Shown here: in pieces, positions 45,183-57,689 of the stretch
How positions within the stretch are numbered: position 1 is the stretch's first letter
Layout of the letters: each line of letters starts with the position of its first letter
Made by a program: the position numbers and the translations under genes
Assembly: GCA_950295325.1 (NCBI GenBank)
Contig: OX485808.1
Location: 30,402,527-30,466,526 of the forward strand
DNA length: 64,000 nucleotides
Source: Polytrichum commune
Lineage: Eukaryota > Streptophyta > Polytrichopsida > Polytrichales > Polytrichaceae
Reading direction: 5' to 3'
Notes under the pieces: model-generated
Databases searched by the model: none
The model's input: the letters and a program-made list of their open reading frames with translations, nothing else
What the model was told of the DNA's origin: nothing

Positions 45183-48100
45183 TCATTCCAAGGATGCAAA
45201 TCTTTACGGGAAATACCGGAAGGGTTGGGGGGGTTGACTTGTTTGAAGGAATTGTACATGTGGGATTGCGAGGCCTTGGAGGAGTTCCCTTCCGGAATAT
45301 GCACTCTCAAGGCTTTGGAGGAATTAGATTTCAATGGATGCAAATATTTACGGAAATTACCGGAAGGGTTGGGGGGATTGATTTGTTTGAAGGAACTGAT
45401 GATGTGGGATTGCGAGGCCTTGGAAGAGTTCCCTTCCGGAATATGCACTCTCAAGACTTTGGAGGAATTAGATTTCAATGGATGCAAATCTTTACGGAAA
45501 ATACCGGAAGGGTTGGGGGGATTGACTTGTTTGAAGGAATTGATGATGTCGGAGTGCGAGGCCTTGGAGGAGTTCCCTTCCGGAATATGCACTCTCAAGG
45601 CTTTGGAGGAATTAGATTTCAATGGATGCAAATCTTTACGGAAAATACCGGAAGGGTTGGGGGGGTTGAGTTGTTTGAAGAAATTGATGATGTGGGATTG
45701 CGAGGCCTTGGAGGAGTTCCCTTCCGGAATATGCACTCTCAAGGCTTTGGAGGAATTACATCTCAATGGATGCAAATCTTTACGGAAAATACCGGAAGGG
45801 TTGGGGGGGTTGACTTGTTTGAAGAAATTGATGATGTGGGATTGCGAGGCCTTGGAGGAGTTCCCTTCCGGAATATGCACTCTCAAGGCTTTGGAGGAAT
45901 TATCATTCCAAGGATGCAAATCTTTACGGGAAATACCGGAAGGGTTGGGGGGGTTGACTTGTTTGAAGGAATTGTACATGTGGGATTGCGAGGCCTTGGA
46001 GGAGTTCCCTTCCGGAATATGCACTCTCAAGGCTTTGGAGGAATTACAATTCAATGGATGCAAATCTTTGAGGAAAATACCGGAAGGGTTGGGGGGGTTG
46101 ACTTGTTTGAAGGAATTGTACATGTGGGATTGCGAGGCCTTGGAGGAGTTCCCTTCCGGAATATGCACTCTCAAGGCTTTGGAGGAATTATCATTCAGAG
46201 GATGCAAATCTTTGAGGAAAATACCGGAAGGGTTGGGGGGGTTGACTTGTTTGAAGAAATTGATGATGTGGGATTGCGAGGCCTTGGAGGAGTTCCCCTC
46301 CGGAATATGCACTTTCAAGGTGTTGGAGGAATTACATTTCAATGGATGCAAATCTTTGAGGAAAATACCGGAAGGGTTGGGGGGGTTGACTTGTTTGAAG
46401 AAATTGATGATGTGGGATTGCGAGGCCTTGGAGGAGTTCCCTTCCGGAATATGCACTCTCAAGGCTTTGGAGGAATTCTATTTCTATAACCGCAAATCAT
46501 TGAGGAAAATACCGGAAGGGTTGGGGGGGTTGACTTGTTTGAAGAAATTGTACATGTGGAATTGCGAGGCCTTGGAGGAGTTCCGTTCCGGAATATGCAC
46601 TCTCAAGGCTTTGGAGGAATTACATCTCAATGGATGCAAATCTTTGAGGAAAATACCGGAAGGGTTGGGGGGGTTGAGTTGTTTGAAGAAATTGTACATG
46701 TGGAATTGCGAGGCCTTGGAGGAGTTCCCTTCCGGAATATGCACTCTCAAGGCTTTGGAGGAATTACATCTCAATGGATGCAAATCTTTGAGGAAAATAC
46801 CGGAAGGGTTGGGGGGTTGACTTGTTTGAAGAAATTGATGATGTGGGATTGCGAGGCCTTGGAGGAGTTCCCTTCCGGAATATGCACTCTCAAGGCTTTG
46901 GAGGAATAATCATTCCAAGGATGCAAATCTTTACGGGAAATACCGGAAGGGTTGGGGGGGTTGACTTGTTTGAAGGAATTGTACATGTGGGATTGCGAGG
47001 CCTTGGAGGAGTTCCCTTCCGGAATATGCACTCTCAAGGCTTTGGAGGAATTACATTTCAATGGATGCAAATCTTTGAGGAAAATACCGGAAGGGTTGGG
47101 GGGGTTGACTTGTTTGAAGGAATTGTACATGTGGGATTGCGAGGCCTTGGAGGAGTTCCCTTCCGGAATATGCACTCTCAAGGCTTTGGAGGAATTACAT
47201 TTCAATGGATGCAAATCTTTGAGGAAAATACCGGAAGGGTTGGGGGGGTTGACTTGTTTGAAGGAATTGTACATGTGGGATTGCGAGGCCTTGGAGGAGT
47301 TCCCTTCCGGAATATGCACTCTCAAGGCTTTGGAGGAATTATCATGCAGAGGATGCAAATCTTTGAGGAAAATACCGGAAGGGTTGGGTGGTTGACTTGT
47401 TTGAAGAAATTGATGATGTGGGATTGCGAGGCCTTGGAGGAGTTCCCTTCCGGAATATGCACTCTCAAGACTTTGGAGGAATTATATTTCAATGGTTGCA
47501 AATCTTTGATGAAAATACCGGAAGGGTTGGGGGGGTTGACTTGTTTGAAGAAATTGTACATGTGGAATTGCGAGGCCTTGGAGGAGTTCCCTTCCGGAAT
47601 ATGCACTCTCAAGGCTTCGGAGGAATTACATCTCAATGGATGCAAATCTTTGAGGAAAATACCTGAAGGGTTGGGGGGGTTGACTTGTTTGAAGAAATTG
47701 ATGATGTGGGATTGCGAGGCCTTGGAGGAGTTCCCTACCGGAATATGCACTCTCAAGGCTTTGGAGGAATTCTATTTCTATAACTGCAAATCATTGAGGA
47801 AAATACCGGAAGGGTTGGGGGGGTTGACTTGTTTGAAGAAATTGTACATGTGGAATTGCGAGGCCTTGGAGGAGTTCCCTTCCGGAATATGCACTCTCAA
47901 GGCTTTGGAGGAATTACATCTCAATGGATGCAAATCTTTGAGGAAAATACCGGAAGGGTTGGGGGGGTTGACTTGTTTGAAGAAATTGATGATGTGGGAT
48001 TGCGAGGCCTTGGAGGAGTTCCCTTCCGGAATATGCACTCTCAAGACTTTGGAGGAATTATATTTCAATGGTTGCAAATCTTTGATGAAAATACCGGAAG

Positions 48101-51100
48101 GGTTGGGGGGGTTGACTTGTTTGAAGAAATTGTACATGTGGAATTGCGAGGCCTTGGAGGAGTTCCCTTCCGGAATATGCACTCTCAAGGCTTTGGAGGA
48201 ATTACATCTCAATGGATGCAAATCTTTGAGGAAAATACCGGAAGGGTTGGGGGGGTTGACTTGTTTGAAGAAATTGATGATGTGGGATTGCGAGGCCTTG
48301 GAGGAGTTCCCTTCCGGAATATGCACTCTCAAGGCTTTGGAGGAATTAGATTTCAATGGATGCAAATATTTACGGAAAATACCGGAAGGGTTGGGGGGAT
48401 TGATTTGTTTGAAGGAACTGATGATGTGGGATTGCGAGGCCTTGGAAGAGTTCCCTTCCGGAATATGCACTCTCAAGGCTTTGGAGGAATGAGATTTCAA
48501 TGGATGCAAATCTTTACGGAAAATACCGGAAGGGTTGGGGGGATTGACTTGTTTGAAGGAATTGATGATGTCGGAGTGCGAGGCCTTGGAGGAGTTCCCT
48601 TCCGGAATATGCACTCTCAAGGCTTTGGAGGAATTAGATTTCAATGGATGCAAATCTTTACGGAAAATACCGGAAGGGTTGGGGGGGTTGACTTGTTTGA
48701 AGGAATTGTACATGTGGGATTGCGAGGCCTTGGAGGAGTTCCCTTCCGGAATATGCACTCTCAAGGCTTTGGAGGAATTACAATTCAATGGATGCAAATC
48801 TTTGATGAAAATACCGGAAGGGTTGGGGGGGTTGACTTGTTTGAAGGAATTGTACATGTGGGATTGCGAGGCCTTGGAGGAGTTCCCTTCCGGAATATGC
48901 ACTCTCAAGGCTTTGGAGGAATTATCATTCAGAGGATGCAAATCTTTGAGGAAAATACCGGAAGGGTTGGGGGGGTTGACTTGTTTGAAGAAATTGATGA
49001 TGTGGGATTGCGAGGCCTTGGAGGAGTTCCCCTCCGGAATATGCACTTTCAAGGTGTTGGAGGAATTACATTTCAATGGATGCAAATCTTTGAGGAAAAT
49101 ACCGGAAGGGTTGGGGGGGTTGACTTGTTTGAAGAAATTGATGATGTGGGATTGCGAGGCCTTGGAGGAGTTCCCTTCCGGAATATGCACTCTCAAGGCT
49201 TTGGAGGAATTCTATTTCTATAACCGCAAATCATTGAGGAAAATACCGGAAGGGTTGGGGGGGTTGACTTGTTTGAAGAAATTGTACATGTGGAATTGCG
49301 AGGCCTTGGAGGAGTTCCGTTCCGGAATATGCACTCTCAAGGCTTTGGAGGAATTACATCTCAATGGATGCAAATCTTTGAGGAAAATACCGGAAGGGTT
49401 GGGGGGGTTGAGTTGTTTGAAGAAATTGTACATGTGGAATTGCGAGGCCTTGGAGGAGTTCCCTTCCGGAATATGCACTCTCAAGGCTTTGGAGGAATTA
49501 CATCTCAATGGATGCAAATCTTTGAGGAAAATACCGGAAGGGTTGGGGGGTTGACTTGTTTGAAGAAATTGATGATGTGGGATTGCGAGGCCTTGGAGGA
49601 GTTCCCTTCCGGAATATGCACTCTCAAGGCTTTGGAGGAATAATCATTCCAAGGATGCAAATCTTTACGGGAAATACCGGAAGGGTTGGGGGGGTTGACT
49701 TGTTTGAAGGAATTGTACATGTGGGATTGCGAGGCCTTGGAGGAGTTCCCTTCCGGAATATGCACTCTCAAGGCTTTGGAGGAATTACATTTCAATGGAT
49801 GCAAATCTTTGAGGAAAATACCGGAAGGGTTGGGGGGGTTGACTTGTTTGAAGGAATTGTACATGTGGGATTGCGAGGCCTTGGAGGAGTTCCCTTCCGG
49901 AATATGCACTCTCAAGGCTTTGGAGGAATTACATTTCAATGGATGTAAATCTTTGAGGAAAATACCGGAAGGGTTGGGGGGGTTGACTTGTTTGAAGGAA
50001 TTGTACATGTGGGATTGCGAGGCCTTGGAGGAGTTCCCTTCCGGAATATGCACTCTCAAGGCTTTGGAGGAATTATCATGCAGAGGATGCAAATCTTTGA
50101 GGAAAATACCGGAAGGGTTGGGTGGTTGACTTGTTTGAAGAAATTGATGATGTGGGATTGCGAGGCCTTGGAGGAGTTCCCTTCCGGAATATGCACTCTC
50201 AAGACTTTGGAGGAATTATATTTCAATGGTTGCAAATCTTTGATGAAAATACCGGAAGGGTTGGGGGGGTTGACTTGTTTGAAGAAATTGTACATGTGGA
50301 ATTGCGAGGCCTTGGAGGAGTTCCCTTCCGGAATATGCACTCTCAAGGCTTCGGAGGAATTACATCTCAATGGATGCAAATCTTTGAGGAAAATACCTGA
50401 AGGGTTGGGGGGGTTGACTTGTTTGAAGAAATTGATGATGTGGGATTGCGAGGCCTTGGAGGAGTTCCCTACCGGAATATGCACTCTCAAGGCTTTGGAG
50501 GAATTCTATTTCTATAACTGCAAATCATTGAGGAAAATACCGGAAGGGTTGGGGGGGTTGACTTGTTTGAAGAAATTGTACATGTGGAATTGCGAGGCCT
50601 TGGAGGAGTTCCCTTCCGGAATATGCACTCTCAAGGCTTTGGAGGAATTACATCTCAATGGATGCAAATCTTTGAGGAAAATACCGGAAGGGTTGGGGGG
50701 GTTGACTTGTTTGAAGAAATTGATGATGTGGGATTGCGAGGCCTTGGAGGAGTTCCCCTCCGGAATATGCACTTTCAAGGTGTTGGAGGAATTACATTTC
50801 AATGGATGCAAATCTTTGAGGAAAATACCGGAAGGGTTGGGGGGGTTGACTTGTTTGAAGAAATTGATGATGTGGGATTGCGAGGCCTTGGAGGAGTTCC
50901 CTTCCGGAATATGCACTCTCAAGGCTTTGGAGGAATTCTATTTCTATAACCGCAAATCATTGAGGAAAATACCGGAAGGGTTGGGGGGGTTGACTTGTTT
51001 GAAGAAATTGTACATGTGGAATTGCGAGGCCTTGGAGGAGTTCCGTTCCGGAATATGCACTCTCAAGGCTTTGGAGGAATTACATCTCAATGGATGCAAA

Positions 51101-54100
51101 TCTTTGAGGAAAATACCGGAAGGGTTGGGGGGGTTGAGTTGTTTGAAGAAATTGTACATGTGGAATTGCGAGGCCTTGGAGGAGTTCCCTTCCGGAATAT
51201 GCACTCTCAAGGCTTTGGAGGAATTACATCTCAATGGATGCAAATCTTTGAGGAAAATACCGGAAGGGTTGGGGGGTTGACTTGTTTGAAGAAATTGATG
51301 ATGTGGGATTGCGAGGCCTTGGAGGAGTTCCCTTCCGGAATATGCACTCTCAAGGCTTTGGAGGAATAATCATTCCAAGGATGCAAATCTTTACGGGAAA
51401 TACCGGAAGGGTTGGGGGGGTTGACTTGTTTGAAGGAATTGTACATGTGGGATTGCGAGGCCTTGGAGGAGTTCCCTTCCGGAATATGCACTCTCAAGGC
51501 TTTGGAGGAATTACATTTCAATGGATGCAAATCTTTGAGGAAAATACCGGAAGGGTTGGGGGGGTTGACTTGTTTGAAGGAATTGTACATGTGGGATTGC
51601 GAGGCCTTGGAGGAGTTCCCTTCCGGAATATGCACTCTCAAGGCTTTGGAGGAATTACATTTCAATGGATGTAAATCTTTGAGGAAAATACCGGAAGGGT
51701 TGGGGGGGTTGACTTGTTTGAAGGAATTGTACATGTGGGATTGCGAGGCCTTGGAGGAGTTCCCTTCCGGAATATGCACTCTCAAGGCTTTGGAGGAATT
51801 AGATTTCTCTAAATGCAAATCTATGAGGAAAATACCGGAAGGGTTGGGGGGGTTGACTTGTTTGAAGAAATTGATGATGTGGGATTGCGAGGCCTTGGAG
51901 GAGTTCCCTTCCGGAATATGCACTCTCAAGGCTTTGGAGGAATTAAATTTCAGAGGATGCAAATCTTTGAGGAAAATACCGGAAGGGTTGGGTGGGTTGA
52001 CTTGTTTGAAGAAATTGATGATGTGGGATTGCGAGGCCTTGGAGGAGTTCCCTTCCGGAATATGCACTCTCAAGACTTTGGAGGAATTATATTTCAATGG
52101 TTGCAAATCTTTGATGAAAATACCGGAAGGGTTGGGGGGGTTGACTTGTTTGAAGAAATTGTACATGTGGAATTGCGAGGCCTTGGAGGAGTTCCCTTCC
52201 GGAATATGCACTCTCAAGGCTTCGGAGGAATTACATCTCAATGGATGCAAATCTTTGAGGAAAATACCTGAAGGGTTGGGGGGGTTGACTTGTTTGAAGA
52301 AATTGATGATGTGGGATTGCGAGGCCTTGGAGGAGTTCCCTACCGGAATATGCACTCTCAAGGCTTTGGAGGAATTCTATTTCTATAACTGCAAATCATT
52401 GAGGAAAATACCGGAAGGGTTGGGGGGGTTGACTTGTTTGAAGAAATTGTACATGTGGAATTGCGAGGCCTTGGAGGAGTTCCCTTCCGGAATATGCACT
52501 CTCAAGGCTTTGGAGGAATTACATCTCAATGGATGCAAATCTTTGAGGAAAATACCGGAAGGGTTGGGGGGGTTGACTTGTTTGAAGAAATTGATGATGT
52601 GGGATTGCGAGGCCTTGGAGGAGTTCCCTACCGGAATATGCACTCTCAAGGCTTTGGAGGAATTCTATTTCTATAACTGCAAATCATTGAGGAAAATACC
52701 GGAAGGGTTGGGGGGGTTGACTTGTTTGAAGAAATTGTACATGTGGAATTGCGAGGCCTTGGAGGAGTTCCCTTCCGGAATATGCACTCTCAAGGCTTTG
52801 GAGGAATTACAATTCAATGGATGCAAATCTTTGATGAAAATACCGGAAGGGTTGGGGGGGTTGACTTGTTTGAAGGAATTGTACATGTGGGATTGCGAGG
52901 CCTTGGAGGAGTTCCCTTCCGGAATATGCACTCTCAAGACTTTGGAGGAATTATATTTCAATGGTTGCAAATCTTTGATGAAAATACCGGAAGGGTTGGG
53001 GGGGTTGACTTGTTTGAAGAAATTGTACATGTGGGATTGCGAGGCCTTGGAGGAGTTCCCTTCCGGAATATGCACTCTCAAGGCTTTGGAGGAATTAGAT
53101 TTCAATGGATGCAAATATTTACGGAAAATACCGGAAGGGTTGGGGGGATTGATTTGTTTGAAGGAACTGATGATGTGGGATTGCGAGGCCTTGGAAGAGT
53201 TCCCTTCCGGAATATGCACTCTCAAGGCTTTGGAGGAATGAGATTTCAATGGATGCAAATCTTTACGGAAAATACCGGAAGGGTTGGGGGGATTGACTTG
53301 TTTGAAGGAATTGATGATGTCGGAGTGCGAGGCCTTGGAGGAGTTCCCTTCCGGAATATGCACTCTCAAGGCTTTGGAGGAATTAGATTTCAATGGATGC
53401 AAATCTTTACGGAAAATACCGGAAGGGTTGGGGGGGTTGACTTGTTTGAAGAAATTGATGATGTGGGATTGCGAGGCCTTGGAGGAGTTCCCTTCCGGAA
53501 TATGCACTCTCAAGGCTTTGGAGGAATTATCATTCCAAGGATGCAAATCTTTACGGGAAATACCGGAAGGGTTGGGGGGGTTGACTTGTTTGAAGAAATT
53601 GTACATGTGGGATTGCGAGGCCTTGGAGGAGTTCCCTTCCGGAATATGCACTCTCAAGGCTTTGGAGGAATTACAATTCAATGGATGCAAATCTTTGATG
53701 AAAATACCGGAAGGGTTGGGGGGGTTGACTTGTTTGAAGGAATTGTACATGTGGGATTGCGAGGCCTTGGAGGAGTTCCCTTCCGGAATATGCACTCTCA
53801 AGACTTTGGAGGAATTCTATTTCTATAACTGCAAATCATTGAGGAAAATACCGGAAGGGTTGGGGGGGTTGACTTGTTTGAAGAAATTGTACATGTGGAA
53901 TTGCGAGGCCTTGGAGGAGTTCCCTTCCGGAATATGCACTCTCAAGGCTTTGGAGGAATTACAATTCAATGGATGCAAATCTTTGATGAAAATACCGGAA
54001 GGGTTGGGGGGGTTGACTTGTTTGAAGGAATTGTACATGTGGGATTGCGAGGCCTTGGAGGAGTTCCCTTCCGGAATATGCACTCTCAAGGCTTTGGAGG

Positions 54101-55560
54101 AATTATCATTCAGAGGATGCAAATCTTTGAGGAAAATACCGGAAGGGTTGGGGGGGTTGACTTGTTTGAAGAAATTGATGATGTGGGATTGCGAGGCCTT
54201 GGAGGAGTTCCCCTCCGGAATATGCACTTTCAAGGTGTTGGAGGAATTACATTTCAATGGATGCAAATCTTTGAGGAAAATACCGGAAGGGTTGGGGGGG
54301 TTGACTTGTTTGAAGAAATTGATGATGTGGGATTGCGAGGCCTTGGAGGAGTTCCCTTCCGGAATATGCACTCTCAAGGCTTTGGAGGAATAATCATTCC
54401 AAGGATGCAAATCTTTACGGGAAATACCGGAAGGGTTGGGGGGGTTGACTTGTTTGAAGGAATTGTACATGTGGGATTGCGAGGCCTTGGAGGAGTTCCC
54501 TACCGGAATATGCACTCTCAAGGCTTTGGAGGAATTACAATTCAATGGATGCAAATCTTTGAGGAAAATACCGGAAGGGTTGGGGGGGTTGACTTGTTTG
54601 AAGAAATTGTACATGTGGAATTGCGAGGCCTTGGAGGAGTTCCCTTCCGGAATATGCACTCTCAAGGCTTTGGAGGAATTACATCTCAATGGATGCAAAT
54701 CTTTGAGGAAAATACCGGAAGGGTTGGGGGGTTGACTTGTTTGAAGAAATTGATGATGTGGGATTGCGAGGCCTTGGAGGAGTTCCCTTCCGGAATATGC
54801 ACTCTCAAGGCTTTGGAGGAATAATCATTCCAAGGATGCAAATCTTTACGGGAAATACCGGAAGGGTTGGGGGGGTTGACTTGTTTGAAGGAATTGTACA
54901 TGTGGGATTGCGAGGCCTTGGAGGAGTTCCCTTCCGGAATATGCACTCTCAAGGCTTTGGAGGAATTACATTTCAATGGATGCAAATCTTTGAGGAAAAT
55001 ACCGGAAGGGTTGGGGGGGTTGACTTGTTTGAAGGAATTGTACATGTGGGATTGCGAGGCCTTGGAGGAGTTCCCTTCCGGAATATGCACTCTCAAGGCT
55101 TTGGAGGAATTACATTTCAATGGATGTAAATCTTTGAGGAAAATACCGGAAGGGTTGGGGGGGTTGACTTGTTTGAAGGAATTGTACATGTGGGATTGCG
55201 AGGCCTTGGAGGAGTTCCCTTCCGGAATATGCACTCTCAAGGCTTTGGAGGAATTATCATTCAGAGGATGCAAATCTTTGAGGAAAATACCGGAAGGGTT
55301 GGGGGGGTTGACTTGTTTGAAGAAATTATACATGTCACGTTGCGAGGCCTTCGAGGAGTTCCTTCCGGAATATGCACTCTCAAGGCTTTGGAGGAATTAT
55401 CATTCCAAGGATGCAAATCTTTACGGGAAATACCGGAAGGGTTGGGGGGGTTGACTTGTTTGAAGGAATTATATATGTCGGATTGCGAGGTCTTGGAGGA
55501 GTTCCCGTCCACAATATGCACTCTCAAAGCTTTGGAGGAATTATCATTCAGAGGATGCAA
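43404..55560 (+). repeat. LRR-coding tandem array: ~84 units of 144 bp, with higher-order repeats
   Basis: The unit is 144 bp (48 codons, two LRRs), marked by GAGTTCCCTTCCGGAATATG and GGAAGGGTTGGGGGGGTTGA. Variation is concentrated in a few positions after GAGGAATTA and after GATGTGG/CATGTGG, the predicted variable surface residues. Blocks repeat at larger offsets: 2,734 bp (19 units minus 2 bp) and 1,726 bp (12 units minus 2 bp). The region 46.5-47.4 kb recurs near 49.3-50.1 kb and, as far as its GGGTGG junction, near 51.0-51.7 kb. Units at both array ends are diverged and the middle is nearly uniform. Intact in one frame it would encode about 4,000 residues. Confidence 0.95.
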
Positions 55561-56290
55561 AATCTTTGAGGGAAATACCAGAAGGGTTGGGGGGTTAAGT
55601 TGTTTGAAGCAATTGGCATGAGGGATTGTGAGGTCTTGGAGGAGTTGCCTTCTCGAGTATGCACTGTTAAGGGTTTGGAGGTATAAGTTTTCAAAGGGTG
55701 CAAATCTTTGAGAGAAATACCGGAAGGGTGGGAGGGGTTGAATTATTTGAAAGAATTTGGCATGAGGGATTACGAGGCCTTGGAGAAGTTCCGTTCCGGA
55801 ATATACACTCTCAAGGCTTTGGAGGAATTAGATTTGGATGGATGCAAAAGTTTGTGGAAAATACTTGAAGGGTTGGGGGGGTTGACTTGTTGGAAGAAAT
55901 TGATCATTTGGGAATGCGAGGCTCCGACGGAGTTCCCTACAAGAATATGCATTGTGAAGGCTTTGGACAAACTATCAATTCGTGAATGCATATGTTTGAA
56001 GAAATTGTACATAGGTGATTGCGAGGCCTTGGAAGAGTTCCTTTCTGGAATATGCACTCTAAGGCTTTAAAGGAATCATCATTCAATGAATGCAACTTTT
56101 AGAGGAAAGTAACAGAAGTGTTGGGGGATTTGACTTGTTTGAAGAAATTGAGATGGTGAGGTGGTGGAGGAGTTTCGTATTGAGCTATGGACTTAAGGAG
56201 TTTGGAGGCATTATCATTGTACTGTAGGATATCTTTGAGGTATGTACGGGATGGATTTGAAGGTTTTTGGTGTTTGAAGGAATTGTCCAT
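45183..56290 (+). pseudogene. Disrupted continuation of the receptor's LRR coding region
   Basis: Downstream of the first TAA the same LRR frame resumes at once (from 45,183, with a Met at 45,225). It is then broken repeatedly. G7-to-G6 deletions, each giving TGA, end frames at 46,820, 49,554, 51,280 and 54,735. TTA-to-TAA changes end them at 46,909, 49,643, 51,369, 54,393 and 54,824. GGGTGG junction deletions end them at 47,395 and 50,129. TGA ends them at 48,492 and 53,241. The final units (55,340-56,290) are diverged and indel-rich, with one last open LRR stretch at 55,708-56,070. If transcribed, this would be 3' untranslated sequence of the receptor. The open frames on the other strand and in other phases are periodicity shadows. 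Confidence 0.85.
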
Positions 56291-56745
56291 GGCTTGATAT
56301 AAACTGACTTTATTTGTTCAATGATTTGTTTGTAAGATATGTTGCACAATTTGTGACTTTTCAACTTGGCATACAATTTTGACCAATGGATCTTATTGGG
56401 CATTGTGCCATTCCTGTTGTATGTTGTGTATCATGCAGTTTGTTATTTCAAGTTCAAATTGGGAGTTTTGATGTCAAAGTTAAAGTTGGTCAAAGCAAGG
56501 ATTTTATTTTCCTTTAGATAGTGCCAATTGAGGATGCAAGGCAGGATGTTGGAAAACATGCCTCCATGAATTGTGAGGAGGATGAATGGGGTTGTTCAAG
56601 ACATGACAATGGCTGAAGTAAATTTTATTTGGTTTTGCATGTGGACATTCCTATATGAGAGTTTATGTTTTGCATCCTATTGTGGGCTTGAACTATTCTG
56701 CATATATATATAAAATTTGTGATGTTGAAATCCCCGTTTAAATTA
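56291..56745. other. Intergenic stretch after the array; nothing recognised
   Basis: AT-rich sequence with no gene or repeat partner identified. A polyadenylation region of the receptor could lie here but no diagnostic signal was found. Confidence 0.4.
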
Positions 56746-57689
56746 AGGTTGAATCCCATATTGAGTGCACTTCATTTTCAAGGTCTCAAATCCAATATAT
56801 ATGTTCACTTCCATTGACTAAATAAGTATTTGGCTACATTTCATTTTCAAAGTGAAACCGTCAATAAAGCTTGTAATTAACTTGGAAGTCAAAAATATTA
56901 CAAAATCCTCATTACCACTGAGGTTATAATTTTTGTCACTTACAATTGAAATGGACTTTGTCATTCTAAAATGAAACTAAAATTTATGATTTATTTTTAT
57001 ATTTTAAATATATTATATATTTATTATATCCTATATATCCTATATTAAATTAGGCTTAATTAATTTGGTAAGCATATTTTCTGATTTAATTGGGTTTAAT
57101 TAGGATTAATCAGAATATATTAGACTTAGTTGCATTCAATCTTACTTTAACTAGTTTAAATGCGTATGAAAACTTTGTGATTGTAGAAGGTATTAAATAT
57201 ATATTATATAGTATAGTATAGTATACTATATTATAGTATATATTTTCTATAATATATAATACTATATAATATATAATACTATATATAAAATCTATATAAA
57301 AATAAAAATAAATCATAAATTTTAGTTTCATTTTAGAATGACAAAGTCCCTTCCAATTGTAAGTGACAAAAATTATAACCTCAGTGGTAATGAGGATTTT
57401 GTAATATTTTTGACTTCCAAGTTAATGACATGCTTTATTGACGGTTTCACTTTGAAAATGAAATGTAGCCAATTGCTTATGTACTCAATGGAAGTGAACA
57501 TATATATTGGATTTGAGACCTTGAAAATGAAGTGCACTCAATATGGGATTTGTGGACAAGTAGCCTTCAAAATACAAGTACACTAGTTTTTTCGAAATCG
57601 GGCGGGTGCAAAAAAAATGTCGGGGGCTGCCCCATGACAGAATATTCCCCCCCCCCCCCGAAAAGTTCATGGGGGGGTACTTAATGTCC
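56746..57689. mobile_element. Foldback element (copy B), left GC-rich end missing
   Basis: Left arm 56,752-57,000 (CCCATATTGAGTGCACTTCA onward) pairs with right arm 57,310-57,556 (TGAAGTGCACTCAATATGGG). The right arm is followed by a GC-rich end that finishes GGGGGTACTTAATGTCC at 57,689, the mirror image of the start of copy A at 16,939. The spacer holds one inner arm (GGTAAGCATATTTTCTGA) and an AT-only tract at 57,194-57,320. Each copy lacks a different part, and together they define the full symmetric element. Confidence 0.8.
57194..57320. repeat. TA-rich low-complexity tract
   Basis: TATAGTATAGTATAC-like and ATATAATACTATA-like repeats with almost no G or C lie within the foldback element's spacer. 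Confidence 0.85.

Noticed and set aside
44612-46462. 616-codon open frame on the minus strand within the LRR array
   Set aside because: It is a periodic shadow of the 144-bp unit (repeated VHIPEGNSSKAS motif). The sense frame has recognisable LRRs, is continuous with the NB-ARC exon and explains the conservation.
44663-46489. 608-codon forward open frame with repeated DLFEEIDDVGLRGLGG
   Set aside because: This is the second forward phase of the same unit. It has no upstream domain, no independent start context and no known family, so it is kept only as an observation in the findings.
43404-55560. CRISPR-like or bacterial repeat array
   Set aside because: The repeats are contiguous, protein-coding 144-bp units without spacers, in a plant genome.
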